Origin: Laburnicola sp. R22_1
Taxonomy: Eukaryota; Ascomycota; Dothideomycetes; Pleosporales; Didymosphaeriaceae
DNA: 64,000 nucleotides
Reading direction: 5' to 3'
NCBI GenBank assembly: GCA_014281115.1
Contig: JACONQ010000002.1
Span: 1,116,001 to 1,180,000 of the forward strand
Under the pieces are notes generated by a model, which was given only the letters and a program-made list of their open reading frames with translations, had not been told where the DNA came from and did not search any database. Of the stretch, positions 1 through 11,844 are shown piece by piece (the stretch's first letter is position 1; each line of letters begins with the position of its first letter). The position numbers were made by a program, and so were the translations under genes.

Positions 1-119
1 CGTCCTTTGGTTCTCCTAAGAACCGTCCGTTCCTTACCTGTCGATCATTACATTTCAGTCGCTCCTTCATCATCATCTTGAGCCAGTCTTGACACCTACT
101 AAAACTTCTTGAAACCGCT

Positions 120-2142
120 ATGGCTAGGATGTTGAACAGGTCGAGATCTTTCCGAATGCTGAGAGGTGGACACAAGGATATGCACCCACGGGAACCTGCC
201 GAACCAACGCCACAGCCCACTTTATCACCTGCCGATGCCACCAGATTAAAGGCGCTCCCGCCTGTCACACGAGCAGAAAGCAGAGTTGAAACTCCCGATC
301 CCGAGATGCTGCAACGGCCAAGGACTTCGAGCGGGCCAGGTGATCGCTCAACGCTGTTCCACAAAAAAGTATCACCGATCCAACACCCCGAAGACCACGG
401 CTTTCAACTATCATATGTGTCGCCTACGAAATCTGCAACAGTCCTCTACACTGCGGAGGTGCTTGAAGACCAGGAAGGAATAATCGGCATAGCGCTCGGA
501 AGTCCTACCATGGCCCCGCAACACTGGAACAACCCACCTTACTCGACCGACTTCGGCACCCAAAAGCACGGCAATATCACTGAGATCTCTTCCAACAACC
601 ACTCTCCGAGAGCTTTTCCTCAAGCAACTGCAAATAACGAAGAGGCACGGAAGCCCAAGATCAGTCGATGGAAATCACTTTTCAAAAAGACTGCGCCGCC
701 ACCCCGTTCGCAGGACAAAGATTCTTTCTACGAACTAGTAACGGCAGTGACCTCTACGCGCTTTCGCAGCTCTCAAGACAATGGTTCTGTAGATTCTGGA
801 TCACTCGTGCAACAACCGGAGGTCGCTGATGCGAGACCATCACCAACATACACATTCAAACCCGATATTAGACAGTCGCGCATGGTGCCTAAGGGATATC
901 CACAACCAGCAATAGACACCAGGCCACGGGCTCTGACTACCGGAGCGACTCCTGCGAGCATATCAAAGCCACCACTCTCACGCTTCGCTCTGGACCCGAC
1001 ACCTCATTCAGCCTCCGACAGTCCTGTGGCAGTCCCTGCATTGACACTATCTGGCGCGTCTCAACCCACATCTCCTCGGAGGACCGATGACAAACCTCTC
1101 CTTGATGTGGACATACCTTCCGTGCACATGGAGCGATATAGTGTCATGTTCAGCGGTCTACTCCAACAACAGGCTACAAGCACCTCCTCGTCGCTCTTGC
1201 AAAGGCGACAAGGCAACTCGGACAAGCCAAAGCCCCTAAACGCGTTGTCAACGAAGGTACGTTACGCAGAAGGTATCTAGACGGATCTTTCTCTAATGTG
1301 TCACACAGAACGACGAGCGCCAGTCTCGAGAGGGACCTCTGCAACGAAGGGCAACCTCGCCCAACCTACCATCAAAATCTCCTTCAGCTCACTTGTCGCT
1401 CTTCCCATCAGCAAACACCAGCAGGACACCATCACCACATCCATTGCCCGTAATGGGACCGCGGGCATTACAGCGTTCGAAGACTGAATCAGCAAGCTCA
1501 TCAGTCCAACAGATATCCCCACCACGTGCGCAAAAACGCAGCGTCCCTTCTCAAAGTTTTACGAGAAGGACGAGACAGCAGCCGGATTACGCAGACGTCC
1601 CATCACTCTCACGTACTTCTAGTCCCGCTTCGGAGCTCAGCTTTGATTCGGACACGGAAAGTATCACAACAGTTGCGACGCCCATCGCCGTACCGAGATC
1701 GCTGAAACTACCGATCCAAGACAACGAACCAGTATGGGAGATCATCCAGAAAAAGCCATCCATGAATACGGTTACTAAAGCATCTGCGCTTCAATCTCAC
1801 CCTACTAGTGGGTCGCAACCATCCCCAGCTATTAAGGAGCCTCTATCGGCTTCGCGCAGCCCAGGACTCGGGCGCACACGGTCTCATGCAGCCTTGTCAC
1901 CTTCTCCGCGATCAGCAACCCGTTTTGAGAATACCACGCAGGCGACGGTTGGTGTAGCACGGTCCGTGTCGGTGTCTCGAGCGACCAAACCCGATAGACT
2001 GCTGAGTCCGCACACGGCACTAGCGGGGTCGCCGGGAGACAATTTGAGCCCTAGCAGGTTCATCGACAACAAGCCGCTTACACCCACTCTGGTTGAGTTG
2101 AAGAATCGGAGAAGCCAGAGGGTGCAGTTGGTGGAGGCTTGA
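120..2142 (+). CDS. Ser/Pro-rich fungal protein of unknown function (2 exons)
   Basis: Not recognised as a named family. Exon 1 runs 120-1256 and exon 2 1309-2142. The intron 1257-1308 has a GTACGT donor and a CACAG acceptor and keeps phase 0, giving 656 aa. Without splicing the frame stops at 1280. The protein is rich in Ser, Pro, Thr and Arg, with basic segments (RSRSFRMLRGG near the N-terminus, KISRWKSLFKK near residue 185) and many SP/TP sites. I see no signal peptide, membrane segment or catalytic motif. This looks like a disordered, phosphorylatable scaffold or regulatory protein, but that is inference. The start is the first ATG after a pyrimidine-rich leader. It is followed by 1.4 kb without a convincing gene. 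Confidence 0.75.
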
Positions 2143-3550
2143 GTTTGAACTTTCTACTTTTTCATATTGCATGATCTATATTCCCTTTGTCGGCCCGTAA
2201 GCCTGCTGCGTCCGGCTTCGGTACCTTGGTTGTTTCTTTTCCACCCTTGTCATTTTTTTTGGAGCAGCGTAAAGATTTAAGACATGATGATTGTGGAGTT
2301 CCTACGTTTCGGCATTTCTTCGTTATGCGAGCAGAGCCGTGGCGGAGTTTCGTAACACACTCGGTCCCAGGTTTTGGGTCGGTTTATGCCCAACTTGCAG
2401 GAGAAAGTCTTGACTTTCAGTTGTTTTGTTCACTATCGACCGCAGCGCGGGATCATGGATAGTCATTTTGGTTTGGGTGGCATTTAGATACCAGAGGCAC
2501 TTGTGCCATATTTCCCAATTAGGATTGATTCGTTTCCACACTGCAAAGCGCCCCTTTGAACTCGGCATACGACGCGGTGACAATCTATTTGTTGGGCGTG
2601 GCACGCCGATCCAACTCGAAGCTTTCTGAAAATGTTGAGTGTTGTTGGATGTGGCAGACGAGAAAAAGCGACTCGGACGCCGTGGTCACTTTGTATGTTG
2701 GGTGGAGTGCGCAAGATGACCTAACTGGCATGGGGCGCAGCTTGTGGCACGTGAGCAGTTCCTTCCCGACTCTCTTGATCCTCCTCCAGAAACTCTCCCC
2801 GGCCATTTCTCCATCATTGCACATTTGTTGGAGGATGGTGATCTTCACGACCCACAATGCAGGATTGTGTTCCGCTGTTCGGAAACCAACGTGTCTATTT
2901 CCAGCGCTCCGAGCCCCCCGGCCGCGTCTTCTACTCGTCACTTTCTCTCCGATGGACCCCGTCGAGCCGATGACAGCACTCAGGGGTCCACTTCCCCGCG
3001 CGAAAGCACGGGAACCGGATTGCGAGTTTGAAATAGGTTAGACTTACACTCGCAAGGTCAACAACTACACAGCCCCTGCAGCCTGCAGCTACGCCTCCGG
3101 GATTGCAGCTCGAGGCGCGACCTACCTCCGTGCCTCTACGGTCCCTATCTGCCTTTCTACCGTCCGCCATTAGTAGATATCTAGATAAATCAGGCGATGA
3201 ATACGACAACACCGAAGTGTTGTATCCCGACTGGACGGACGAGGCTTAATATCGTGTTTCAAATCAATTTATTCTCAAATATCTCTGTTTCTTCTTCAAC
3301 CTTGCAATTATCGCGAATCCCTCTGCCTTTGATACTGAAGCACGTGTAGCTATCAACTAGCACATCTGCAGAAATAAAAGACTTTAATCTATTGTTAGGA
3401 TCCGTCTATCTTGGAGTTTGGGGAAGTCCCTGCTCTTGCTGCCGTCCCACATTTCGTCTTTATTTCGACACCCTCCCCGGGATAACAGGATACCTATTGG
3501 ACAACGTTAGCATTGATCACAATCTCACTTTATGATCAAGGCCCCCAATA
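2143..3550. other. intergenic, no gene supported
   Basis: 1.4 kb between two plus-strand genes. Open frames on both strands (for example 2556-3041) overlap each other and show no family signature or splice-consistent extension. The last 300 bp are pyrimidine-rich, as expected for a promoter and leader of the gene starting at 3551. Confidence 0.5.
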
Positions 3551-6111
3551 ATGACGGACGTGATCGAGTTTGAGGTATGTTCCAATTTTTCGTGCGAGTT
3601 GCGAGTTGCGAGCATTATACTGGCGTTACCACCACCACATTACCATCTGCAGAGAAAAATACGAACCTAAACGTCTGACCCAGATTCTAATAGCCTCATC
3701 ACTGTAGGTCTTCTCCGCCGTCGCTGCCGTTATATCAGCTTTTCATGGCGGAGCCGAGCTTCTTGCCCGTATCAACAAGCGGAGGACCCGGGAAAATGAT
3801 GTACAAACCAAAACACTTGACAGAAAGCAAGTGCAAATTTCACTTGAGACTGCAGAGCTCCAGGTAGGCTTTCGCTTCAGTGTAGATGAAGCGCGGTTCG
3901 GAGATACAGTCCGCGTAGGAGATGGTTTGTCCACGTCCGAACTCCGAAAGCAACACCTGTACTGACGAAAACGCAGCTATCGCACGCAACCGTCTACTCC
4001 AAATCGCTGTAGTGATCCAGACTGATATTATTATGATTTTACAACTCGCAGCTAAATACGAAGACACGGTCATCGATTTCAAAAAGTTGCACACAGCGGC
4101 TGTCGCAAATCGCAGAGACGCAATTGATGCTCTGGATGAGCTGAAACGAAGGATACTCGTGCAAAGGCCCTCGTCATGTCCATGTTCCGGTTCGCCTGAT
4201 ATGTTTGGTGACGACCAAGGGTTTCCCAAGACTGCGCCAGCCTCGCGGACTCCTTCTGAACCCGTTTCAGAAGAATTCCTTCCCGATACAGTTAGTAGAT
4301 CTGACAATGGAGATTCGAAAAACGATTTATCCGCCTCATTGGTCCGATACTTCTACGAGCAACGGAGGGGACGTGCTGTCTCCAATACTGCAAATTACTT
4401 CCATCTCCTCGATTCTGCAGCAAGAGACAACAACTTCCGACCCGCACTTCGTCATTTACTACAAGGGAAAAGTTCAAAAGAGCGGGCTCTTATTATGAAA
4501 GACATTGACGAGATTATTGCCGCATATCAGGGCTTGAGGATAGAGGGCGATAGGGCAGATGCGCTGGCGAAACTGACTGGCAATGAGGAGAGTTCAAAGA
4601 GAGACACATTATTTGTGCTTCAGGGGGGCTTTGGGCGTCTGGAGGACGTGAAGACACTCCATCAGAACGCACCCCAACTACTCAAGGAACTTCCACCGTT
4701 ACCTAAAAGCTCGGACACGCAATACCCTGCCTATATCCACAACGTCATCAACAATGATGACGACCGCAGACTGAGCGAGTGGGTCGAACGCCAACAACGA
4801 CAACAACGCCAGCACGTCATACCGACGGTATCAAGATGGTCAACAACATCAACAGGAAGCTCGGCCTCCTCGGAGCACACATTATGCTCGTCCGATCCGC
4901 CATCACTATACTTTCAAGACTCGAGGTCTCCGTCACGCGCATCGACAGCATCGCCAACAACCCAATTCTTCCCCAGCCATCATGCGAACTCTACATGTTC
5001 CACCAAGCCCTTCTGGTCGTTTGGGACAGCAAAAAATCCACCAAATAACTCTTCGCTCGCTGCATCCCGCGCGGACTCTCCTATGCGTCAAACTACTTCT
5101 CGATCTCTCGCTTCATCTCGAGCGAACTCTCCAATGCGCCAGGTTCCTTCACACAGTGCGGCTTCCTCCCGCGCCAACTCTCCCATCCGTGAGGCTCCTT
5201 CGCACAGTCTTGCTCCCTCCCGCGGTAACTCGCCTATGCGTTACCCTCCTTCACGCTCTCTCACACCAACCTCTGCCGCACAACGTCCTCGTACACCCAT
5301 CAGTAATAGCCGGGACGCCTCACCCGAGCCTCGAGGCCGCTCACGGGTCCACCTCCTTCCCACGGACGACTGGCGCTATAACAATGACGCTAGTCACAGG
5401 TTACACCCGCTTCGTTCCCAAAACTCCCCATCGCAACTCTCCCTAGCTCCCTCTTCGTCCCAAATATCAGTCACTACTTGCTTGACACAGACATCGACTA
5501 CTTCGTCATTCAAGTCAACCATCACGACGGCCGCACGAGAGAAGATGATGAAAGGACGGCCCTGCAAGGACAATAACTACTGGGGATTCTGCAAGGGTGC
5601 TTGGGCGACACGAGAAGATATCAAGAAGGGATTGGTCGTCACTGCAAAACCGGAAGGCATGTTTACTACAAAGGATGTGTGGCAGTGCAAACACTGCTTG
5701 TTTGAGGGTCCATCGTTCACTGTCCCACACCGAACGAAGAAGAACAAGAAGGAAGTCGTCGTCAATCCCAATGTCTACGTTTCAGCAGCAGGAGTGCGAT
5801 ACCGCTGGTCCTTCCTTGCGAAATCGCACGTCAAGAAAATAAGCTTTACATCTGGTTCTCGTCCGAGCTCACCCTCCAACGTCGATGCTGAGTGCAACTA
5901 CGGCTGCGTCATCTGCAGCGTGGAGGGCAACGTATCGGGTATATATGGGAATGTCGAGACATTGATGAGTCATGTTGCGCATGAACATGTATGGGACGGT
6001 GGTATGAGCGATGCCGTTATGATGAGGAGTAAGCTCGTTGTAGGGAGGGTTGCGGGCAGTGACGAGGAGTGGGATATCAACATCCCCGGTAAAGAGGTAT
6101 TATTATTCTAA
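3551..6111 (+). CDS. fungal-specific protein with helical N-terminus, NSPMR repeats and Cys/His C-terminal domain (3 exons)
   Basis: Exons are 3551-3574, 3708-3863 and 3919-6111, all phase 0, giving about 790 aa. The start (MTDVIEFE, then FSAVAAVISAFHGGAELLARI) resembles the helical N-terminus common in fungal signalling proteins. Residues 1-200 are helical. A long disordered Ser/Pro stretch follows, with a four-copy 17-aa repeat around SRANSPMR at 5065-5268. The C-terminal ~190 aa are folded and contain WGFCKGAW, CKHCLFEG, CVICSVEG and HVAHEHV, a Cys/His arrangement that could bind zinc. Domain function is unknown to me. The third exon starts after a TAG that also serves as the splice acceptor at 3917-3918, so exon 3 begins GAG-ATG. 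That junction is the least certain part. Confidence 0.75.
5065..5268 (+). repeat. 51-bp in-frame tandem repeat, 4 copies (SR-x-NSPMR)
   Basis: Four consecutive 17-codon units in the preceding gene. Each begins Ser-Arg-x-Asp/Asn-Ser-Pro and ends in a Ser-rich tail. The copies differ at several positions, so the array is not brand new. Confidence 0.85.
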
Positions 6112-6316
6112 GCCTGGTTGGACCTGGTCCTCCGTCTTTGATAGTAACCGGAGCCTCGTGGTGCTTTGTCTCTTTTGCGTTAGAGTTTTTTTTTCTGGTT
6201 TCATTTTAGCGTTCTCGTCTGGGTTAGCGATTTTCAAGATTTTCTCTTGCGTTATTTCTTGGAGTCGGTAGAAGGTGGGCTTGTCTAGATACCCTGGTGC
6301 GATATCCACTCATACG

Positions 6317-6376
6317 TCTATGTCTATGTCTATGTCTATGTCTATGTCTATGTCTATGTCTATGTCTATGTCTATG
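6317..6376. repeat. hexanucleotide microsatellite (TCTATG)n, left part
   Basis: About ten uninterrupted copies of TCTATG end exactly at the Copia LTR. The array resumes at 11721 on the far side of the element, so this was a single array of about 14 units before insertion. Confidence 0.95.
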
Positions 6377-6568
6377 TGTGGGCGGGCAGGCATATGAGGC
6401 ATATGAGGACAACAAGCTGTATTGCTATCTGCAGAAAAGAGTGTGTGGAGTGAGGAGTCTACCGAGGAAGAAAGGAGAGGGCGAGAGCTTTATCTTGAGG
6501 ATAGTGGTCTGTGCACCTGGATGGAACCTTCTACACACACTACCTCTGACGTAAGTCACGTGGCTACA
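6377..6568 (-). repeat. 3' LTR of the Copia element
   Basis: 192 bp, differing from the other LTR at one base (G here, A in the partner, in a TpG/TpA context). The polypurine tract abuts it at 6569. Confidence 0.95.
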
Positions 6569-6649
6569 CACCCCCCCAGCTGCGGTGTACCCACACCAAA
6601 GCTGATGCTCTATACTATACTAGAATAGGCAGTAAACGATAGAATCTGA

Positions 6650-9600
6650 AGTAGAGTCCTCCTTAAGCTTCTTCTATAGATATCCTTTGACGTCTTGCAT
6701 GCCAAGTTGCCTTATAAAGTTGACGTGCTTTTAACGCACAAGGCTCTTAGTAAGTCCATCGGCTAACATCTAATTAGTAGCCTTCCACTGGACTGATATA
6801 CGTCCTTCTGCCTGTTCTTGTCTTAGCCAATGCTGGTGAGTGTTGACGTGGCGTAGTTTTGTGAATAGCTTGTTCTTATCCTTGGTGATGATCCCTACTG
6901 TCTGTAGGTTATCGCAGTAAATAGTTGGCGTAATGTCTAGGTCGAATTTAATGTGTTTAAATAGTCGATTCCACGCTTAAAGCTCGCTAGCAGCTGTTAA
7001 CAGAGCTAGAAGCTCTGCCTCAGTGGTCGACTTGGTGACCAAGCGCTGTCGTGTCGCTTTCCAGTCGATAGGCATGCCGTAGAGCATGAAAAGGTATCCT
7101 TGTGAGCTCCGCCTGGTCTCTAGGTCGTCTGCGAAAGCTGCATCTGATGCTCCATAGAACAGTGGTTCTGCACCCCCCAAGCTTGAACTCAGGTAGATGG
7201 TTTGACTGCCACCAGACTCACTATTCGCACAGTCTGTATGAGCTCCTATAGCGAGTCTCTTCGTGCCAATTAGGTACTTCCATACGTGGTATACCGCACT
7301 GATATGTTTCTGGCCTAGGTTCTGTAGGTAACAAGATAGCTCTAAGTAAGCTTGGGCGACATCTGGTCGTGTGTACGTCGCTATGTAGGCTAGCGATCCG
7401 ACAAGCTCTTAATAGAGTTTCGTGCGTTGATTGTCTGGCTCCTCTCTACTCAGGCCTAGATGTCCGTCTGCCAGCGGCACTGCTAGGTATTTTGTGCTTC
7501 CTTAAGCAATGTTGTACTTCTTTGCCACCTTGTCGATGAAGCTGTCTTGGAGTAGCCAGATCTTCTTCTGCTTTCTGTCTCGAATGACGCGTATGCCCAG
7601 GAACCACTTTAACTCTCCCAGGTATCGTGTGTTGTAGGTTGTTCTCAGCTGTCTGTCGAATAGACGGTATGCGTCTTGATTACTGCGGGATATAGCTACC
7701 ACTATATCATCGACAAAGAAGAAGACGATAAGCTGGTTACTGCTGTATAGATAGGGCACTCCAGGCACCTGTCTCAGTCCCATCTTCTCAAGCGTTGCAG
7801 TGAGATGCTTGTACCATAGTCGCAGCGCGTCACGGAGTCCGTATAGAGCGCGCTTGAGCTCTAGCAGTTTTCCAAGTTCTTTATCGTATCCTTCTGGACA
7901 GCGTACGTAGGTAAGTCGATCGAGCTCCGCGTTGAGAAAGGCATTGAGTACATCGTACTGGTATAGATCTAGGTCGAAGGCTGCTGCCAGGGCGATAAGG
8001 CATCGGAAGATCTTCGCAGCCAGTGTAGCTGCGTATGTGTTGCCCCAGTCTTGCTGCAGATCTCCTCGGACAACCAGTCGAGCTTTGAATTTGTAGAGGT
8101 ATCTATCTTCGTCGAACTTGTACGAGAATACCCACATAAGTAGTAGCACCTTAGCATCTGCTTGCTTAGCGAGCTCTATAGCTTTTCCAAAGCATCTACA
8201 GTTGATAACACTGTCGATCTCGACTTTGCTTGCCTTCTTAAACTCAGCACCAAATAGGTGACGATCTAGATCCTTCTACCTCTTTGGCTCTGGTGGCAGC
8301 TGATTACGATGTAGTCGAGTCTTTGGCGCCTCGCTAAGTAGCTTTGCTAGTGCTGTGGGGTTGATATAGGCAGCGAATGTTGCCAGATACGTGCCAAAGC
8401 TCTTTGGCTTCCAACTTCGCTTACCCTCTATTACGTTCTCCTGTGATAGTTGACTAGCAATCTCCTCTTGTCGCTTTGCGTTGTTTGTTGTTTGATTTAG
8501 CTCTTCTCCCTCTGGAGCTAGAGCGTAGCCTTTCCCCCAGCCTGTGTTGTTTAGTGACTGGCGCAGTCCGTGCTTCTCTAGCGTCTCTTCTGGAGTCATA
8601 AGAGCTAGTTGAGTATCCTTAATCTTAGCCTCGGATTCAGAGTCAAACTCAAGCTCTAGCTTAGGCTCATAGGAATAGTCTTCTGGTGTGGACAGCTGAT
8701 CGATCAATATGTCGCTGTGATTAGGCGTCTTCTTGATGTCGAGCACCTCTGCTGCCTCACGAATATAACTCTTCTCTGCGTACTTTTCTTGCTTATCGTA
8801 GAGCTTGCCTCGCAGAAAGACAACGTCTTGGGTTCGTATAACTCGTCCGATTGTCGGTAACCATACTCGAAATATGTTGGTTGAATCGAAGCCTACTAGG
8901 TGGCCGATTAGAGCTCGAGATTCGAGCTTGTCTCCCCTAGGTAGCTTCTTGTTGAGCACATACGCTCTCGCTCTAATCACCTCAAGGTGAGCGACTGATG
9001 GCTTCACTCCCTTGACTTTGGTGTACGGGCATTCCCATCGTATCGCTTCGGTTGGTGTACGATTGAGTAGATATATAGCTGACATAACGCACTCGTTGGC
9101 GTACGCCTTTGGTAGGCCTGCGTGTAGGCGTATAGCTCTGCCTCGAATTATAATAGATTTGCCTGCGCGTTCGATGGCTCCGCTCTGAGCTTCTATAGCT
9201 CTGGCCTCGATAGCGATTCCGAGATCTCTACAGAGCTCTAGCAGCTCGACATATCTAGTCTCCATGTCCAGCCTTACAATAATAACTTGACTCTAGAATT
9301 GCCACTTTATCTTAGCCAGTAATTGCTTGAAGACCTTTGTTAGAGTAGCCTTTGTCTTATCTAGTATACAGCATCCTTCGTGCCACTTCGTGTATTGATT
9401 AAAAGCATGAAATAGGTATCGATCGCCATTGTAGCAGCGCTCTCCTCGCTCTAGGAGCTGTATTAGATCTATGCTAATACGCTCGAACGGTCGAGTCGCT
9501 GGTTCTTAAGGTGGCCTTTAACTAACAATCTTTGTTAGCTTTAACTGTATACACGTCTTATAGTCCTTCCACTTTAGTGCTTGGCTATCTATAATGTGTA

Positions 9601-10276
9601 GGCCTTTGACGTTCTTAGGCAGGTGCTTAATTGCCTCTTTGCTAGCGTGACCCTACATAACATGTGCTTCCTCTGCAGTTAACTGCAGTAGCTTCTTAGG
9701 CTTGTATAAAGGCTTCTTATAGGCGTGTGCTAAGGCTGCAAGTAGAGGGCTAGTGTCTAGTCTTTTTATGCCTTTAGCGTCTATTAACTAGTGTCCGCTA
9801 GTATAGTTAAGCTTGCAAATAACGTTCTTCCAGCTCTTCTAGTACAAGTAGTCTTGTCCTAAGTTAAAATAAATGCCTATTGATTAACAGCGTAACAGGC
9901 CAACGACGTTGGTAAGAAATCCTGGGACATAGGCGACGTATATAAGCTCTATCTGCTCTGTGCCTCTAGGCGTGTTAATGAGTAGGATAACATCTCCCTA
10001 CTCGTGAATTAATAGCTCTTAATCTCCAGCCTTAATGACTTTACCTATCCTATTAGCTCGCTTCTTTTAACTATAGGCTCTGCTGTTGGTAACGTGTGTG
10101 TTTGATCCTGGATCAAGAATCTATCAATTGATCAGACTTGGCTTAACTGTCTGCTTGCTCGCGCAGTTAGAGCTTATAGTAAGCTGCAATATATGACTAT
10201 TTAGCGTGTTAAGCGTAGGACTGTGATTATTAAACTGTTAAGGTGCTGTCAAGACTGCAGACGCTGCCGGTTCTGC
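6650..10276 (-). pseudogene. Copia pol (protease region, integrase, reverse transcriptase, RNase H), broken by stops
   Basis: Read downward from 10276 in the same frame as gag. A GAG-pre-integrase remnant (GHASKEAIKHL) lies near 9660. The integrase has its first Asp in RISIDLI, its second in VRLDMETRY and its Glu in SGAIERAG. RT at 8149-7502 carries ARLVVRGD, DVLNAFLN, LYGLRDALRLW and an intact VDD motif (FFFVDDIVV). RNase H at 7180-6977 carries GASDAAFADD and TKSTTEAELLAL. The closing Copia tail (HQHWLRQE, ADGLTKSL) runs to about 6650. The longest stop-free pieces are 8276-9265, 7502-8149 and 6977-7180; these three share one frame with gag, and their offsets are multiples of three. The breaks are nonsense codons, not indels. 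Confidence 0.9.
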
Positions 10277-11197
10277 TTAGTCTCTAGTATTCGTCGCGCT
10301 CCTATTCGCTTTAAGTGCTGCCTTTATAGCTCCTCCAAATAATGATTGGCTTGCTATAGCCTTATTAAATTGTTCTTGTATCTTAGGTTTAGGTATCCAT
10401 CCTTGAGGCTTGCCCTTCGCTCCTAGATACCAACAGTCCTTAAATCGATAATTGAGACCACATATACACTTAGGCTTCTTATCTTGATCCTTCTTATCTG
10501 TTGCTTGTGGCTCGTCGGGGCTCTGGCTGATGCCCAGTGTAGCAAAGGTACCAAGCGACGACGCTACTGGTCTCGTCGAGCGCCAGTACATGGTGAACTC
10601 GGCGACAAGGTCGTCCAAGCTCTGTATAGGCTGTCCGTTGAGCTGTGCTCGGAATAGGATGGCTTGCTGAGTGGTGGCCTACGTGTCGTCGAGTCCTTTA
10701 ACTGCGAGTAGAAAATCGCGCTGTGCTCGCGGCGATGTCACATCAGGTAGGTTCGCTGCCTCGCACAGACGTACAACATGTAGCCACTCATCTAGCCAGG
10801 TATCAATATTGTTGCGGGGTCGGCTCTGCAATTGCCGATACTTTGCTAGAAGCTGCAGCTCCCTCTCAGCCGTTAATGGGCAGAGGTGCTTCTTGAGCCT
10901 CTTTAGTCGAGCGTACGCTGTATTGTCGCTCTGGATCAGGTGTATGTGGCGGCGGCTGATCGTTCGGCCGATCTCCTGGGTAAAGTCGTCCAACGCTTTC
11001 CTCTTGATCGTATATCTAGCCAAGGCTCGATCGTAGCCTCTCTCCGCCTGCTGGTATCGCTGGAACTCCTCGGTCGTCATGTCTTTCAGCACGACGCCGG
11101 TATCCTGCTCTGTCCCCTCATGGTAGTGCTCTAGTATCACGGGCACTGGCTCCTCAAGCTGTTCGAGTGCCGCCTCGTCAAGATCTGGGTTAACCAT
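10277..11197 (-). pseudogene. Copia gag with one internal TAG and an altered zinc knuckle
   Basis: ATG at 11197; 172 codons are open to a TAG at about 10676-10681, then 113 codons continue in frame to 10277. The first part is helical and matches the capsid region of fungal Copia gag (TWLDEWLHVVRLCEAANLP). The second part carries CICGLNYRFKDCW. The usual knuckle in these elements is C-x-C-G-x2-H-x4-C. Here the His position is Tyr, which a single C-to-T change would produce, so nucleic-acid binding by this copy is probably impaired. The knuckle comparison is from family knowledge; the residues are read directly. Confidence 0.85.
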
Positions 11198-11509
11198 AGG
11201 CCAGAGGTGATATCGATTCGCGCTATCCTTACGTAGGAAGATCCATTCTTCCTAGTCTGCCAGCTTCTCAAGTATAACCGTCGTCCTCGTAACCCGTCTA
11301 TCTAGCTCGGTCGTAGGCATCTTGCTCTATCGGCTCCTAGAAGGGCTCTCTTCGGTAATAGAACGCGTGCTCGAGGCTCGGTAAGGTAGCTTGGTGACGT
11401 AGCTCTGTTGACAGCTTGTCAACAGCTCCTCAGCAGCTCGTCAGTACGTGCAGTAGCAACAGCGATTGAAGTCGATAGCCAGGTGCTCAGCAGCTGCAGT
11501 GGTCAAAGT

Positions 11510-11528
11510 CGACAGCCGGGCTCATAAC
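11510..11528 (-). other. primer binding site, half-tRNA(iMet) type
   Basis: Minus-strand sequence directly after the 5' LTR begins GTTATGAGCCCGGCTG. Its complement contains GGGCTCATAAC, the anticodon stem-loop 5' half of eukaryotic initiator Met tRNA rather than its 3' end. Drosophila copia and yeast Ty5 are known to prime this way from a cleaved tRNA. Confidence 0.75.
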
Positions 11529-11720
11529 TGTGGGCGGGCAGGCATATAAGGCATATGAGGACAACAAGCTGTATTGCTATCTGCAGAAAAGAGTGTGTGG
11601 AGTGAGGAGTCTACCGAGGAAGAAAGGAGAGGGCGAGAGCTTTATCTTGAGGATAGTGGTCTGTGCACCTGGATGGAACCTTCTACACACACTACCTCTG
11701 ACGTAAGTCACGTGGCTACA
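11529..11720 (-). repeat. 5' LTR of the Copia element
   Basis: 192 bp, 191 identical to the copy at 6377-6568. Followed by CTATG and the rest of the TCTATG microsatellite (11721 to about 11745). Confidence 0.95.
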
Positions 11721-11844
11721 CTATGTCTATGTCTATGTCTATGTTTATCTATGTTTACATTGCTGGCAACGGAAAGAGCCTCTCTAATGTTCCTCTAGCC
11801 ACAAGCATCCTCTATGTATCCCTCCAGCCTAAGCATCATCCTAC

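Larger units (their letters stand above)
6377..11720 (-). mobile_element. Copia-type LTR retrotransposon, full length, minus orientation
   Basis: A 5344-bp element bounded by 192-bp LTRs (6377-6568 and 11529-11720) that begin TG and end CA. It is flanked by the 5-bp duplication CTATG (6372-6376 and 11721-11725), which is part of the host microsatellite. Order on the minus strand is gag, integrase, reverse transcriptase, RNase H, which defines Ty1/Copia. Gag-pol lies in one frame throughout, from the ATG at 11197 to about 6650. A purine tract (GGGGGGGTG, 6569-6577) precedes the 3' LTR. The primer site next to the 5' LTR (about 11510-11528) matches the anticodon region of initiator Met tRNA. 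There are at least 15 in-frame stops, so this copy cannot make its own polyprotein. Confidence 0.95.

Noticed and set aside
2556..3041. 161-codon open frame on the plus strand
   Set aside because: Overlaps open frames on both strands, no family motif, no good leader or splice extension; composition looks non-coding.
6224..6415. His/Arg repeat protein on the minus strand at the microsatellite
   Set aside because: Simple translation of the TCTATG array; no gene context.
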